Counted from the stretch's first letter, positions 30,393 to 39,849 are shown. The stretch: 64,000 nucleotides of DNA from Staphylococcus marylandisciuri (GCF_025519785.1 NZ_JAOPKZ010000015.1:23343-87342), one strand, 5' to 3'. The notes: generated from the letters alone by a model not told the origin. Made by a program: numbers and translations.

Positions 30393-31226
30393 ATGGAATC
30401 AATTGAATTCTACAATGGTCATCAAATGCCTATGCTCGGATTTGGAACATTTGAATTAACGGACTTTGAAGAATGCAAAGAAGCAGTTAAAACAGCGATA
30501 TTGAGTGGATATAGGCATATTGATACAGCTAAAAGGTACAATAACGAAGAGGCAGTAGGACAAGGTATTAAAGAGGCCCTAGAAGAGTCGGGACTGACGC
30601 GATCAGATATTTTCGTGACATCCAAGCTGTGGCTTACAGACTTTGGTCGTGAGCATGTTGAACAAGCATATATTCAATCATTGAAACGCCTAAATCTGGA
30701 TTATCTTGACCTGTATCTCATGCATTGGCCCGGTACTGACGAGGCACGAATGATAGACACATGGCAAGGAATGGAAGATTTATATAAAGATACGAACGTT
30801 CGCAATATAGGCGTCTGTAACTTTTTACCTAGTCAACTTGAAGCACTATTAGCACAAGTTTCTATCAAACCGGTCATCAATCAAGTAGAATTTCATCCAG
30901 AATTCACACAGAAGGAATTAAATGTATATCTCAAAGCTCAGAAGGTTTATCTTGAATCATGGTCTTCACTAGCTCGTGGTGCATTGTTAAGAAATAATTT
31001 AATTAAGCAAATAGCTGAGAAGTATGGTAAAAGTCCTGCTCAGATCATCCTGAGATGGGTTTATCAACAAGGTATTGTGGCTATACCGCGGTCAGCTAAT
31101 CCAACTCATATCAAAGAAAATATTGATATTTTTAATTTCGAGATTAAAGATGAAGATATGCAACAAATAAGTTCCTTGGATAAAAATGAACGCTTTGGTC
31201 CTAATCCAGCTGATTATGAAGGCTAA
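30393..31226 (+). CDS. Aldo-keto reductase
   Basis: 277 residues from ATG at 30393 (GGAGGGGAAAGA upstream). Catalytic tetrad visible: Asp in HIDTAKRYNNEE with its Tyr, Lys in VTSKLW, His in LYLMHWPG. C-terminal NADPH signature IAIPRSANPTHIKEN is present. It reduces aldehydes or ketones such as methylglyoxal; the substrate cannot be read. Monocistronic. Confidence 0.92.
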   Translation: MESIEFYNGHQMPMLGFGTFELTDFEECKEAVKTAILSGYRHIDTAKRYNNEEAVGQGIKEALEESGLTRSDIFVTSKLWLTDFGREHVEQAYIQSLKRLNLDYLDLYLMHWPGTDEARMIDTWQGMEDLYKDTNVRNIGVCNFLPSQLEALLAQVSIKPVINQVEFHPEFTQKELNVYLKAQKVYLESWSSLARGALLRNNLIKQIAEKYGKSPAQIILRWVYQQGIVAIPRSANPTHIKENIDIFNFEIKDEDMQQISSLDKNERFGPNPADYEG

Positions 31227-31297
31227 TATAATTTACTATCTATTATTAAGCTGTAATATAAGGTTCTAACTGGAACTATAACTATTTATTAACACCA

Positions 31298-31651
31298 TTA
31301 CGAAAGATAATAACCTAATAGACAAGCTAGGAATGCCCCAATGTATTGAATAAAGCTATAGATAATAACGGTCATTAGATGACGATTATTGTCATATATA
31401 TTTACTATTTCCCACGAAAGTGTTGAAAAGGTAGTAAGACCGCCTAACAAACCTATTGTAAAGAAAGGTGATAACCACTGGTGATATAGAGAAATTCCAG
31501 AGACGAAAGAGATTAGGAAACTCCCAGCTATATTCACAAGCGGTGTGGCAATAGGGTATGACGTGTTAATGAAACGATTACTTAATTCTGTAGCAATGCT
31601 GCGTAACAGCGCACCTAGCCCGCCTCCTAACAATATGTATAAGATTGTCAT
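31298..31651 (-). CDS. crcB: Fluoride channel subunit CrcB (second gene)
   Basis: 117 residues with four hydrophobic helices. Fluc motifs: GGGLGALLRS, the N-terminal-helix Asn in LVNIAGSFLIS, and GLLGGLTTFSTLSWE (Phe box and TFST pore segment). Overlaps its partner by ATGA. The paired genes make the dimeric Fluc fluoride exporter. Confidence 0.93.
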   Translation of the reverse strand: MTILYILLGGGLGALLRSIATELSNRFINTSYPIATPLVNIAGSFLISFVSGISLYHQWLSPFFTIGLLGGLTTFSTLSWEIVNIYDNNRHLMTVIIYSFIQYIGAFLACLLGYYLS

Positions 31652-32016
31652 CTAAAGCGGCCTCCTATCTTTGCGCCTAGAAAGCATAATGCAATTCCAA
31701 GTAAATAACTACTCATCGCATAGAGCATTAGTAAGATATAGTCACCTTGTTGGAGGAGTTGAACGCATTCAAATTGTAATGTTGAGAAGGTCGTAAGCGC
31801 TCCAAGCAATCCAGTTGTTAGGCCTTTTTTCAAATTAGAATTATAGGCAAAATAGTGCAGGGCTAAAACGCTGATTAAACCCATGAGAAAAGCACCAGTT
31901 AAATTTACTATAAACGTGCCCAGTGGAAACTGTTCGAGACTATTTAATTGCGACAACTTATAGCGCAACATGGCACCGATTGCGCCTCCTACAAAAATAT
32001 AAACATAGCGTGACAT
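31648..32016 (-). CDS. crcB: Fluoride channel subunit CrcB (first gene)
   Basis: 122 residues from ATG at 32016 (AAGGAAGTGAGG upstream). Same family: GGAIGAMLRYKLSQL, FIVNLTGAFLMG, GLLGALTTFSTLQFE. Two different crcB genes in tandem is the common Gram-positive arrangement and suggests a heterodimer. No fluoride riboswitch was found in the leader. Confidence 0.93.
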   Translation of the reverse strand: MSRYVYIFVGGAIGAMLRYKLSQLNSLEQFPLGTFIVNLTGAFLMGLISVLALHYFAYNSNLKKGLTTGLLGALTTFSTLQFECVQLLQQGDYILLMLYAMSSYLLGIALCFLGAKIGGRFR

Positions 32017-32046
32017 AGCGAACCTCACTTCCTTAAGCAAATAAAA

Positions 32047-32105
32047 AGCCCCAGTATATTTGACTAAGTGACTAAACTTTAATTGCTCAAATTACTGGGG
32101 TTTTT
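32047..32105. terminator. Terminator separating the DUF gene from crcB
   Basis: AGCCCCAGTA pairs with TTACTGGGG, and T runs lie on both strands. Placed immediately after the minus-strand gene ending at 32108. Confidence 0.75.
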
Positions 32106-32107
32106 AA

Positions 32108-32413
32108 CTAGAAAAGAATTCCAAATGTAGATAAAGAAGAAATTAGATGGAATAAGATTACTATTAAAATAATGAAAGGTAATATTTTGCTTGCTATCCT
32201 TACCCAATCGGAATTTTCATGTAAATGCTTAATAGATTTATCATTTAATATAATAGCTACTATTAGAATAATTGCATTAATAATACAACACATAAATATG
32301 ACTTTGATCATTGAACTAAAGTATGTTGTGAGTAGAGGGTTATGGGTATTAAAGTAGATACTGATTAAAACTAATATTGTAGCTAAGTAAAAATACAACT
32401 TTGAACGTGCCAT
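32108..32413 (-). CDS. Small integral membrane protein, unknown
   Basis: 101 residues with three predicted transmembrane helices (LYFYLATILVLISIYF, IKVIFMCCIINAIILIVAIIL, ILPFIILIVILFHLISSL). Ribosome site GGAGG. Not recognised. It stands alone between tal and crcB. Confidence 0.55.
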   Translation of the reverse strand: MARSKLYFYLATILVLISIYFNTHNPLLTTYFSSMIKVIFMCCIINAIILIVAIILNDKSIKHLHENSDWVRIASKILPFIILIVILFHLISSLSTFGILF

Positions 32414-32691
32414 AGTAACCTCCTCAATGTTTACATTTCTTTATACTATCACACTTTTATAATCATTTAATAGTCAAAATATCTATAGAGGGTAAATAAC
32501 ACTTCAAAATGTATATAAGCAAAATAGTAGTATTCACTTTATTAGGGTGGTATAAATGACTTAAAATGTTCGCTCAGTTGAGAGTGAAATCTTTAGCTGT
32601 AGGTGACAGACCTATTATACGTACAAAAGAGAGCTAAAGACGTATAGTAAGGAATTAAATTTGTGGGTGCAATACATAAGGAGGAACTTGA

Positions 32692-33405
32692 ATGACACAG
32701 CTTAACATTGAAGTATTTGCAGATGGAGCAGATATTGAAGCGATGAAGTTAGCTTATAAGAATAAAGAAGTAGATGGCTTTACGACTAATCCTAGTTTGA
32801 TGGCTAAAGCAGGGGTCTCAGATTACAATGCGTTTGCTAAAGAAGTGGTGAAAGAGATTCCAGATGCCTCTATTTCTTTTGAAGTATTTGCAGATGATTT
32901 AGAGACGATGGAACAAGAAGCTGAAATACTTAAACAATATGGGGACAATGTATTCGTAAAAATACCAATAGTCAATACAAAAGGCGAATCGACTATTCCC
33001 TTAATAAAAAAATTATCGGCCGACCATGTCAGATTAAATGTGACAGCAGTCTATACCATAGAACAAGTTAAAGAGATCACAGAGGCGGTTACAGAAGGTG
33101 TTCCAACTTATGTTTCAGTATTTGCTGGTCGAATAGCTGATACTGGAGTGGATCCACTGCCGTTAATGAAAGAAGCGGTTGAGATCACTCATAGTAAGCA
33201 AGGTGTCAAATTACTGTGGGCAAGTTGTCGAGAAGTAATCAATGTTATTCAAGCAGACAGCATTGGTGCAGATATTATCACTTGTCCAGCAGGAGTGGTG
33301 ACGAAGGTTAATAATAACTTAGGTCGTGATATAGAAGAGTTATCTGTAGATACTGTAAAAGGTTTTGCTAAAGATATCCAAAGTTCAGGCTTATCTATTC
33401 TGTAG
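32692..33405 (+). CDS. tal: Transaldolase
   Basis: 237 residues. VDGFTTNPSLMAKAGV near residue 28, Schiff-base lysine in NVFVKIPIVNTKGE (~94), and LNVTAVYTIEQ. This is the short, staphylococcal-type transaldolase of the pentose phosphate pathway, linking glycolytic and pentose sugars. Ribosome site AAGGAGG. A perfect long hairpin follows. Confidence 0.92.
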   Translation: MTQLNIEVFADGADIEAMKLAYKNKEVDGFTTNPSLMAKAGVSDYNAFAKEVVKEIPDASISFEVFADDLETMEQEAEILKQYGDNVFVKIPIVNTKGESTIPLIKKLSADHVRLNVTAVYTIEQVKEITEAVTEGVPTYVSVFAGRIADTGVDPLPLMKEAVEITHSKQGVKLLWASCREVINVIQADSIGADIITCPAGVVTKVNNNLGRDIEELSVDTVKGFAKDIQSSGLSIL

Positions 33406-33430
33406 TACTGGTAATTCGTTTATTGCTTAG

Positions 33431-33497
33431 CTCTCGGGAGCGGGGCAGAAATCTTTTTATTTAAATTAGATTTCTGTCCCGCTCCCGAGAGAGTTTT
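33431..33497 (+). terminator. Terminator of tal, minimal module A
   Basis: CTCTCGGGAGCGGGGCAG pairs with CTGTCCCGCTCCCGAGAG, followed by AGTTTTTA. The arms extend the module-A core by CTCTC/GAGAG. Confidence 0.75.
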
Positions 33498-33594
33498 TAT
33501 ATCAACATTTTTTAGTTATAGTTATATTTCGTTATTGAATAGCAAGGGGTCATTAGTTATGATAGTGATACAATTATGAGGGAGTATTGAAGTC

Positions 33595-34032
33595 ATGAGC
33601 GAATCTAATTTTGAAGTCAAAGTAAGAAAATATTTATGGTTCCTTAATAGAAAAGAGAAAACCAAATTGGCGAATGTTATGAATGATAGTAAAAGTCATA
33701 GCAATGATGAACGGCCTATATACTTTGCTAATCAATTTTTGAAAAGATATATATTTAAAGAAAAAGCGATGAACACCAATCATTTCTTTTTGATATTAAT
33801 CGGGCTCTTTGCTAGTTATGTGATTTGTGTAGGATTATTTTTATTAGGATTTTTAACTAGTTTAAGTGCAGTGCAACATTTATTGAATCCAGCTAAAGAG
33901 CTGTCCTTTTTAATAGTATCACTTACATTTATAGGTTCTTTATTACTTTTAGTCGTCTCGTTATTTCTAATCAAACGCGTAACTGCTTTTTTTACTAAGA
34001 AATTATTAGAATATAAGTTTAATAAAAATTAG
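33595..34032 (+). CDS. HAAS-like (DUF1700-type) membrane protein
   Basis: 145 residues. A soluble N-terminal helical domain (KVRKYLWFLNRKEKTKLANVM, about residues 8-50) resembles the HAAS signalling domain. Two transmembrane helices follow (ILIGLFASYVICVGLFLLGFL and LSFLIVSLTFIGSLLLLVVSLFLI). Function unknown. It is convergent with the ComK-like gene. Confidence 0.5.
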   Translation: MSESNFEVKVRKYLWFLNRKEKTKLANVMNDSKSHSNDERPIYFANQFLKRYIFKEKAMNTNHFFLILIGLFASYVICVGLFLLGFLTSLSAVQHLLNPAKELSFLIVSLTFIGSLLLLVVSLFLIKRVTAFFTKKLLEYKFNKN

Positions 34033-34045
34033 TTGAAAGTAGCTG

Positions 34046-34471
34046 TTATACTTTATAAAATGACTTCAGCGAGAGCGCCTCTAACCACTTCTTATAGATG
34101 AAGATGTAATTTTCATCTACAAAAATATACTTTTGATTAGTAAAGTAAATAATGGTTTGTGATCCTTTAGATGATAGTCCTGTAATTTGGTAAGCATTTA
34201 TATAAATTTGAAGTGGAGCTCGTTTATGTTTAATAGGGAACAAAATAAGTGATTGGCTAAAGTATAAAGGAACGAGTTTATTGATATTTAAGAATCTTTT
34301 TGTCAATGAGACTTGATGATGTAAATCTAAGTTATACTGTTTTAATAAATACTTAATTATTTTATTTGAGGCAGCGGGAAGGTCTATAGAATAAGTTTGG
34401 AAGACACATTCAGTATTAGCTTCTAAGGTTGGTTTAGTTTTTAAATATAATAGCTGATCTAAATTTATCAT
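34046..34471 (-). CDS. ComK-like protein next to sigS
   Basis: 141 residues. The segment LILFPIKHKRAPLQIYINAYQITGL matches the conserved ComK core (FPxK...IxIN...I). It starts one base after the sigS stop, so the genes are co-transcribed. In S. aureus the gene after sigS is likewise a ComK2/EcfX-type protein. ComK is the competence master regulator in Bacillus. Whether this protein binds DNA or modulates SigS cannot be told. Confidence 0.65.
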   Translation of the reverse strand: MINLDQLLYLKTKPTLEANTECVFQTYSIDLPAASNKIIKYLLKQYNLDLHHQVSLTKRFLNINKLVPLYFSQSLILFPIKHKRAPLQIYINAYQITGLSSKGSQTIIYFTNQKYIFVDENYIFIYKKWLEALSLKSFYKV

Positions 34472-34472
34472 T

Positions 34473-34955
34473 TTACACCTCGCTATTCTTAATGAATGCC
34501 TTATACTTTTCTATTGTGGACTTCCGATATAATTTTATAGAGCTTGTAGATTTCTCTAACTTTGCAGCAATTTCTTTCATAGTAAAGCCAGCAAGTTTCA
34601 TTTCTAACCACGTTTTCTCATTTATATTTAAAGAGGATTTAAAGTCATTTAACAAACTGTTATATACGTAATTGTCTTCGAAATGAAATAGAGCTAGATG
34701 ATTTATGTTATCATCAACTACGATAGTATCGAGCCTTGTTTTAGATCGAAATAAATCTATGAGATGATAACGGAGTCTTATAAATAGGAATTGTTCAAGC
34801 GTGGATGAGTGAGTAGAATCGTATTTTTTAATGAGTAACCACATTTTTATTAGCAATAATTGATAAAATTCATCATAATCATACTTTATATTATAACTTT
34901 TCAATAGATAATGAATAATGTTCTGATATTTCGAATAGTACTTATCAAACTTCAA
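34473..34955 (-). CDS. sigS: ECF-type RNA polymerase sigma factor SigS
   Basis: 160 residues. Sigma region 2 is visible in YDEFYQLLLIKMWLLIKKYD and FLFIRLRYHLIDLFR, and region 4 in WLEMKLAGFTMKEIAAKLEKSTSSIKLYRKS (helix-turn-helix). The best start is the TTG at 34955 (TTGGAG, six-base spacing), giving MKFDKYYSKYQ, which aligns with the known start of S. aureus SigS. The frame could begin at TTG 34967 but has no ribosome site there. SigS responds to envelope and DNA-damage stress in S. aureus. Confidence 0.88.
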   Translation of the reverse strand: MKFDKYYSKYQNIIHYLLKSYNIKYDYDEFYQLLLIKMWLLIKKYDSTHSSTLEQFLFIRLRYHLIDLFRSKTRLDTIVVDDNINHLALFHFEDNYVYNSLLNDFKSSLNINEKTWLEMKLAGFTMKEIAAKLEKSTSSIKLYRKSTIEKYKAFIKNSEV

Positions 34956-34970
34956 CCTGTACTCCAAACT

Positions 34971-34984
34971 ATTGTGTACACAAT
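34971..34984. promoter_or_regulatory. Perfect 14-bp palindrome upstream of sigS
   Basis: ATTGTGTACACAAT is an exact inverted repeat, 16 bases upstream of the sigS start, where an operator would overlap the leader. No known regulator can be assigned. Confidence 0.45.
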
Positions 34985-35166
34985 TTGATATTTCCGGATA
35001 GTGAAATTTTAGAATTTATACTAAAAAATTTCATTTGATATATTAACTTAAAAGGTGTTAAATAAGGGTAATAGGTTATGTAAAATAAATTGTATTAAGG
35101 CAAATATTACTTCGTATTTTAAACATTCGACATAATTCTAGAATAGATAGCTAGGAGGGTTCACAA

Positions 35167-35397
35167 ATGGATTACGCTCACTTAAATTTAGAACATTTTT
35201 TCGCTCGCCATGATGAGTTAGATTCTATAAAAGATAAGTCTGACTTTGTAATGATAAATAATATGACTAAGGAAATGCTGTATAGAGATGGAAGTATTGA
35301 GGGAAATATAGACTTAAAGCAGTATTATTATAAGAATCGTTCTCAAGCAGTTAGTTTCATTATGATGGATTTTTATAAACATAATTCTAGACCGTAA
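35167..35397 (+). CDS. Small conserved staphylococcal protein, unknown
   Basis: 76 residues with a good ribosome site (AGGAGGG). No signal or helix; composition is normal for a soluble protein (EGNIDLKQYYYKNRSQAVSFIMMDFYK). S. aureus has a small gene at the same place between sigS and sagB. Function unknown. A terminator follows at 35444. Confidence 0.6.
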   Translation: MDYAHLNLEHFFARHDELDSIKDKSDFVMINNMTKEMLYRDGSIEGNIDLKQYYYKNRSQAVSFIMMDFYKHNSRP

Positions 35398-35443
35398 GCA
35401 TTTGACTTTTATAACTAGATTTTAAATATAGTAGCCTTCGATT

Positions 35444-35475
35444 GTAATGAAATTAAATTTTCATTACTTTTTTTA
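35444..35475 (+). terminator. Terminator after the small sigS-sagB gene
   Basis: GTAATGAAA pairs with TTTCATTAC around TTAAATT, followed by seven T. Confidence 0.8.
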
Positions 35476-35571
35476 TGAGTGTGTAACAACCACAGTAGAA
35501 AATTGTGTGACATCCGATTTAATGTTAAACTTTATTAGCAAAGTTTCAATTATAACCTAAGAGGTGTAGAC

Positions 35572-36414
35572 ATGATTAAACATAAAAAAGGTTCTATTTT
35601 TTCAATTATTGGTTTGGTAGTCATCTTAGGTATATTTTTAGCAATCGGATTTTCTTTGATATCTGACCAAGTTATCTTTAAACATGAGAAGCAAGTTGAA
35701 AAAGTAGAAAAGTTAGATAATACTCTTGATAAAGCTTCAAAAAAGCAAGTTAATAATTATACGAAGCAACAAGTATCTAATAAAAATAATAAATGGCGAG
35801 ATGCTTCACTATCAGAAATTAAAGATGCAATGGATACAAGCAAGTTAATGGATAGTGATGTTCAAAAATACCAATTTTTACGACTTGATAGATATCAAGG
35901 TATAAATAGAAATCGTATTAAACGCATGCTCATCGATAACCGTACGCTTTTACATCACACGGATGATTTTATAGCAGCAGCTAAAGAGAAACATTTGAAC
36001 GAAGTTTATTTGATTTCTCATGCGTTACTCGAAACCGGTTCAGTTAATAGTGAATTAGCTAAAGGTGTAGAGATTGATGGTAAGAAATATTACAATTTCT
36101 TCGGTGTAGGAGCTCTCGATGAAGATCCAGTTAAAACTGGAGGTAACTATGCCAAGAAGCATGGTTGGGATACACCTGAGAAAGCTATTAAAGGTGGAGC
36201 AGGTTTCATTCACGAGCACTTCTTATCTCGAGATGATCAGAACACACTATACAGCATGAGATGGAATCCTAAGAATACCGGTAAGCACCAGTATGCTACA
36301 GATATTTATTGGGCGAGAAGCAATGCTAAGTTGATGGCTGATTTCTATGCTAAGATGAATACTGAAGGTAAATATTATAAATATTATACCTATAAAGATG
36401 ATCCTAAACATTAA
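35572..36414 (+). CDS. sagB: Membrane-bound endo-beta-N-acetylglucosaminidase SagB
   Basis: 280 residues. N-terminal anchor (SIIGLVVILGIFLAIGFSLI), then a glucosaminidase domain (GH73-like, residues ~120-270) with catalytic Glu in SHALLETGSVNSELAKG and the conserved YYNFFGVGALDEDPVKTGG. In S. aureus SagB cleaves nascent glycan strands and, with SpdC, sets their length. Ribosome site AGAGGTG. Confidence 0.93.
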   Translation: MIKHKKGSIFSIIGLVVILGIFLAIGFSLISDQVIFKHEKQVEKVEKLDNTLDKASKKQVNNYTKQQVSNKNNKWRDASLSEIKDAMDTSKLMDSDVQKYQFLRLDRYQGINRNRIKRMLIDNRTLLHHTDDFIAAAKEKHLNEVYLISHALLETGSVNSELAKGVEIDGKKYYNFFGVGALDEDPVKTGGNYAKKHGWDTPEKAIKGGAGFIHEHFLSRDDQNTLYSMRWNPKNTGKHQYATDIYWARSNAKLMADFYAKMNTEGKYYKYYTYKDDPKH

Positions 36415-36475
36415 TTATATTGATAAGTAACTATCATACAATTTAAGCTGCTGGGTAAGAAAAATCGAATTATAG

Positions 36476-37056
36476 CGAGGCTGAGACACAATGCTTTTGT
36501 GTTCTGGGGAGCTGATTAACGGCGTCCCAAAAGCAGGGTGTTCAACAGAAACGCTCACGATTCGGGAGCGGGACAGAAATCTAATTTGAATAAAAGGATT
36601 TCGTCTTCCCACCCCGGCAAGGATGACTAGAATTGGAAAAAGCTTGATAGTAGCGCATTTTCATATCAGTCATCTACTGCCAAGATGCTGAAAGAGGGAG
36701 CGGGACAGAAATCTAATTTGAATAAAAAGATTTCGTAGTCCCGCCCCGGCAAGGATGACTAGAATTGAAAAAGCTTGATACAAGCGCATTTTCAAATCAG
36801 TCATCTACTGCCGAGATGTTGAAGAGGCTGGGATTTATGTCCCAGCCTCTTTCTCTCTAGTCAAAGACCTTTATTTCTCGGCCTTCGGCTTCGCTTTTAT
36901 AGGAGCACCCCAACTCGCTGTGCTTGTAGAAACTGAATTATCAGTTTCTCTTTGTTGGGGCCCCACCCCAACTCGCTGTGCTTGTTGAAACTGGTTTACC
37001 AGTTTCTCTTTGTTGGGGCCCCCTGCTCAAATCCTAAACGCTTTAGTCTCGAACTC
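36476..37056 (-). repeat. Composite repeat: module B split around two module A copies and two STAR units
   Basis: Plus-strand order: right end of B (36476-36563), module A (36564-36695), second module A (36696-36880), STAR units with stems at 36929-36948 and 36987-37006 (58 bp apart), left end of B (37023-37056). Read on the minus strand, this is the same order as the composite at 40196-40672. A sits exactly before GAATCGT of B. Confidence 0.8.
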
Positions 37057-37102
37057 TTTTTCTGAAGGGGTAGAGTCTCCCTATAAATAATCTATTAAAG
37101 GT

Positions 37103-37151
37103 AAAACCTTCGAGATTTATCGTTAAGAGTTACGACAATCTCGAAGGTTTT
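37103..37151. terminator. Terminator between sagB and opuCC
   Basis: AAAACCTTCGAGATT pairs perfectly with AATCTCGAAGGTTTT. It is strong and symmetric, so it works for both strands. It is related in sequence to the hairpin at 50072-50118. Confidence 0.8.
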
Positions 37152-37281
37152 CTATTGCTGAAAGATATTCACTTTTCTAAACAATTGTTAATTTGTAAGC
37201 GGCTCTATTTTGCCTCGTTGTTACGATTAAACACAATCCAAAAGACTAAAAATGATAAGATAAATTTAATTATAAATTTCA

Positions 37282-38223
37282 TTAATTATTCTCCTTTTTA
37301 CTATCAAAGTAATGGTGTTTTTCAAGAAATTCTTGTGCTATGAGAGCTGGTTCTTTACCTTGACCATCAGCTTCATAATTTAATTGTTGCATTTGACTTG
37401 TAGAAATTTTACCTTCTAATTTTTTTAGTGCACGTTTAATTTTTGGATTTTGAGTTAATGCTTGATTTGGGGCTACTGCACTTGCATCATACGGAGGGAA
37501 GAAGTGCTTATCATCCTTCAATACGACAAGATGATATGCAGAAATCCTGCCGTCAGTAGTATAACCTAAAGCGACATCAAGCTTTTTATTTTTAAGCGCA
37601 TCATAAACTAAACCTATTTGCATTGGTTTGAGTTGCTTGAAACCAAAACCGTAATAGTGTTTGAAAGGTGCATACCCATCGCCACCTCTTTTGATCCAAG
37701 TGGTGTCGGTACCTACTTTAACTTTATCTTTCACTTTTTGTAGATCTGAGACCTTTTTGAGATGATACTTTTTAGCAGTCTGTTTAGTAACCATGAAAGC
37801 AAAAGTATTTTCGAAGCCATAAGAATTAAAAAAAGTATGCTTATATTTAGTATTAAACAAATGTTGTGTGACTTGCATAGCTTTCTCAGGTTCACGTATA
37901 GGTTTATGATTTAGCGCACCTACCAGATCTGTCCCTGTATATCGTGTGCTTGATATATCTGCATCACCGTTCTGTAAAGCATTGTGTTGAATAGTAGCTG
38001 AGCCTAGGTTATTAATAATAGACACGTTATAGTCATCAGGACCATCGTGCTCAATCAGATCCTTAATCATATAAGCCATAATCTGAGATTCACTGGTGGC
38101 TAAAGCTGAGACTTTAATATTCTTTTTAGCTTTAGGACTTCCCGATAAGCCTGGAAGGTCACATGCTGTAGACAGTATGAGCACAGATAAAAGAATGAAA
38201 AGGAGAAGGTTATTTTTCTTCAT
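37282..38223 (-). CDS. OpuCC-like osmoprotectant-binding lipoprotein, orphan
   Basis: 313 residues from ATG at 38223 (TGAGGAGTG). Lipoprotein signal NLLLFILLSVLILSTACDL. Ligand-binding fold of the glycine betaine/choline (OpuAC/ProX) type: KVSALATSESQIMAYMIKDL, DISSTRYTGTDLVGAL, GLVYDALKNKKLDVALGYTTDGRI. The ATPase and permease genes are not nearby, so it must use a transporter encoded elsewhere or be a regulator/sensor. Confidence 0.85.
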   Translation of the reverse strand: MKKNNLLLFILLSVLILSTACDLPGLSGSPKAKKNIKVSALATSESQIMAYMIKDLIEHDGPDDYNVSIINNLGSATIQHNALQNGDADISSTRYTGTDLVGALNHKPIREPEKAMQVTQHLFNTKYKHTFFNSYGFENTFAFMVTKQTAKKYHLKKVSDLQKVKDKVKVGTDTTWIKRGGDGYAPFKHYYGFGFKQLKPMQIGLVYDALKNKKLDVALGYTTDGRISAYHLVVLKDDKHFFPPYDASAVAPNQALTQNPKIKRALKKLEGKISTSQMQQLNYEADGQGKEPALIAQEFLEKHHYFDSKKENN

Positions 38224-38379
38224 AAATACACTCCTCAACCATGTCTTGTAATCATCTATATACTAACACAACTCATCCAATAACATAATATCGGTTTACT
38301 TTCCTATCAAAACGTGAATAAATTAGTAACCAGGTCCTTGTGACCTATTTAACACCAAAGTTTAAGAGGTAGATTTATT

Positions 38380-39849
38380 ATGAGAGTGGCAATAATTGGC
38401 GCCGGAACAGCTGGCGTAAGTATATTAAGAGAATTAGTTAAATATAACAAGTTTAATGACATGGCAATTGATGTATACGATAATCCTGATCATTTAGGAC
38501 AAGGTGTACCATTCCAAAATGATAGCCAAGAATTGTTAATTAATATACCATCAGATCAAATGTCTTTGAATATTGATAACCCAAGAGAATTTTACGAGTG
38601 GTATGAAAGTCAAAACGAATTTAAATTTGATAACCCTGAGTACCTACCGCGGTTTATATTTGGTCATTATATGAAATCATACCTTGAAAAGTATAATGAT
38701 CAATACAGTAATTTAAATATTATATCGAAGGAAGTTACAGAAGTATTTATCAATTCAAAGATTGGGGAGACTGATATTAAATATCATGTTTGCACTTCGT
38801 CAGACATGAAAGAGTGTAAGATTTACGATTCGGTCTTCTTGGCTATTGGCACACTATCCTACCATGACCCTTATCATTTAAAGGGGACACAGGGATACAT
38901 ACAAACACCTTATCCGACTTATAGCACGCTAGATGATGTAAATGATAAAGATCGTATAGCTATTATAGGTACTGGCTTAGCAAGTTTAGATGTCATCAGA
39001 TATGTAGCTGCTCATCATCCTAATTTACCTATATCCGTGATGAGTCGTAGTGGCAATTTACCGAGTGTAAGAGGTGACATGCCAGAGATAGAATTTAAAT
39101 TTTTGACACCTCAAGTTTTTAATGAAATTAAAAGTCAACGCTTTGGTAACGTCCCTTTACAAGAAGCAATTGAGCTTTTTAAAAAAGAGTGTAAGCGATT
39201 TAATTTAGATGTACAAAGTCTTATTCATCGAAAAAGTGGCAAACCGGTAGAAGATTTAGAATATGATTTACGACATCAAAAAGAACTGGGAATATTTCAA
39301 AGTTTATTGGAATTAGTTAAGGAAAATATGAATTGGATATGGAATAGCTTTAGTCACCAGGATCAAGAGAAATTTTTACGAGAATACCATCATATATTAA
39401 AAGCTAATTCTAACCCTATGCCTCCGAGAACAGCGCAACTCATGATTAAAGGTATTAAAAATGGGTTGATTGAAATAAAGAAAAATATTAAAGATGTCTA
39501 CTATGATGAAAAAGAAGAAAAGTTTAATATTTATTTTGAAGAAGACAATGAAAAGCCCCATATTTATGATGTGGTAATTAATGCTACCGGTTCTAAAACC
39601 CATTTAAAAGATCTCGATCATGATGATCAGCTGGTTATCAATCTTCAGAATCGCCAGATTGTCCAAGCTCATCCACTAGGTGGGATACAAATTATTCCTG
39701 AGACGAACCAAGTCATCAGCCCTAGATATGGAACACTACATCGTATGTACGCGTTTGGACAGCTCACTAATGGTGTTAATCAATCAAGAAATGGCGTTAA
39801 CATGATCGTTAAACAAGCGAAAAGTGTCGTAGAACAGATGTTGAATTAG
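38380..39849 (+). CDS. FAD/NAD(P)-binding oxidoreductase (NAD_binding_9 type)
   Basis: 489 residues. N-terminal dinucleotide-binding motif IIGAGTAGVSILREL; DHLGQGVPFQNDSQELLINIPSDQ; second nucleotide motif IAIIGTGLASLDVIRYV (~residue 191); YDVVINATGSKTHLKD (~398). This is the pattern of the HI0933-unrelated Pfam NAD_binding_9 family, amine or thioredoxin-reductase-like. Substrate unknown. The gene ends about 160 bases before the FMN riboswitch, hinting at a flavin link by position only. Confidence 0.75.
   Translation: MRVAIIGAGTAGVSILRELVKYNKFNDMAIDVYDNPDHLGQGVPFQNDSQELLINIPSDQMSLNIDNPREFYEWYESQNEFKFDNPEYLPRFIFGHYMKSYLEKYNDQYSNLNIISKEVTEVFINSKIGETDIKYHVCTSSDMKECKIYDSVFLAIGTLSYHDPYHLKGTQGYIQTPYPTYSTLDDVNDKDRIAIIGTGLASLDVIRYVAAHHPNLPISVMSRSGNLPSVRGDMPEIEFKFLTPQVFNEIKSQRFGNVPLQEAIELFKKECKRFNLDVQSLIHRKSGKPVEDLEYDLRHQKELGIFQSLLELVKENMNWIWNSFSHQDQEKFLREYHHILKANSNPMPPRTAQLMIKGIKNGLIEIKKNIKDVYYDEKEEKFNIYFEEDNEKPHIYDVVINATGSKTHLKDLDHDDQLVINLQNRQIVQAHPLGGIQIIPETNQVISPRYGTLHRMYAFGQLTNGVNQSRNGVNMIVKQAKSVVEQMLN

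Noticed and set aside
32017..32107. Fluoride riboswitch in front of crcB
   Set aside because: The leader contains only a symmetric terminator hairpin and lacks the conserved aptamer core.
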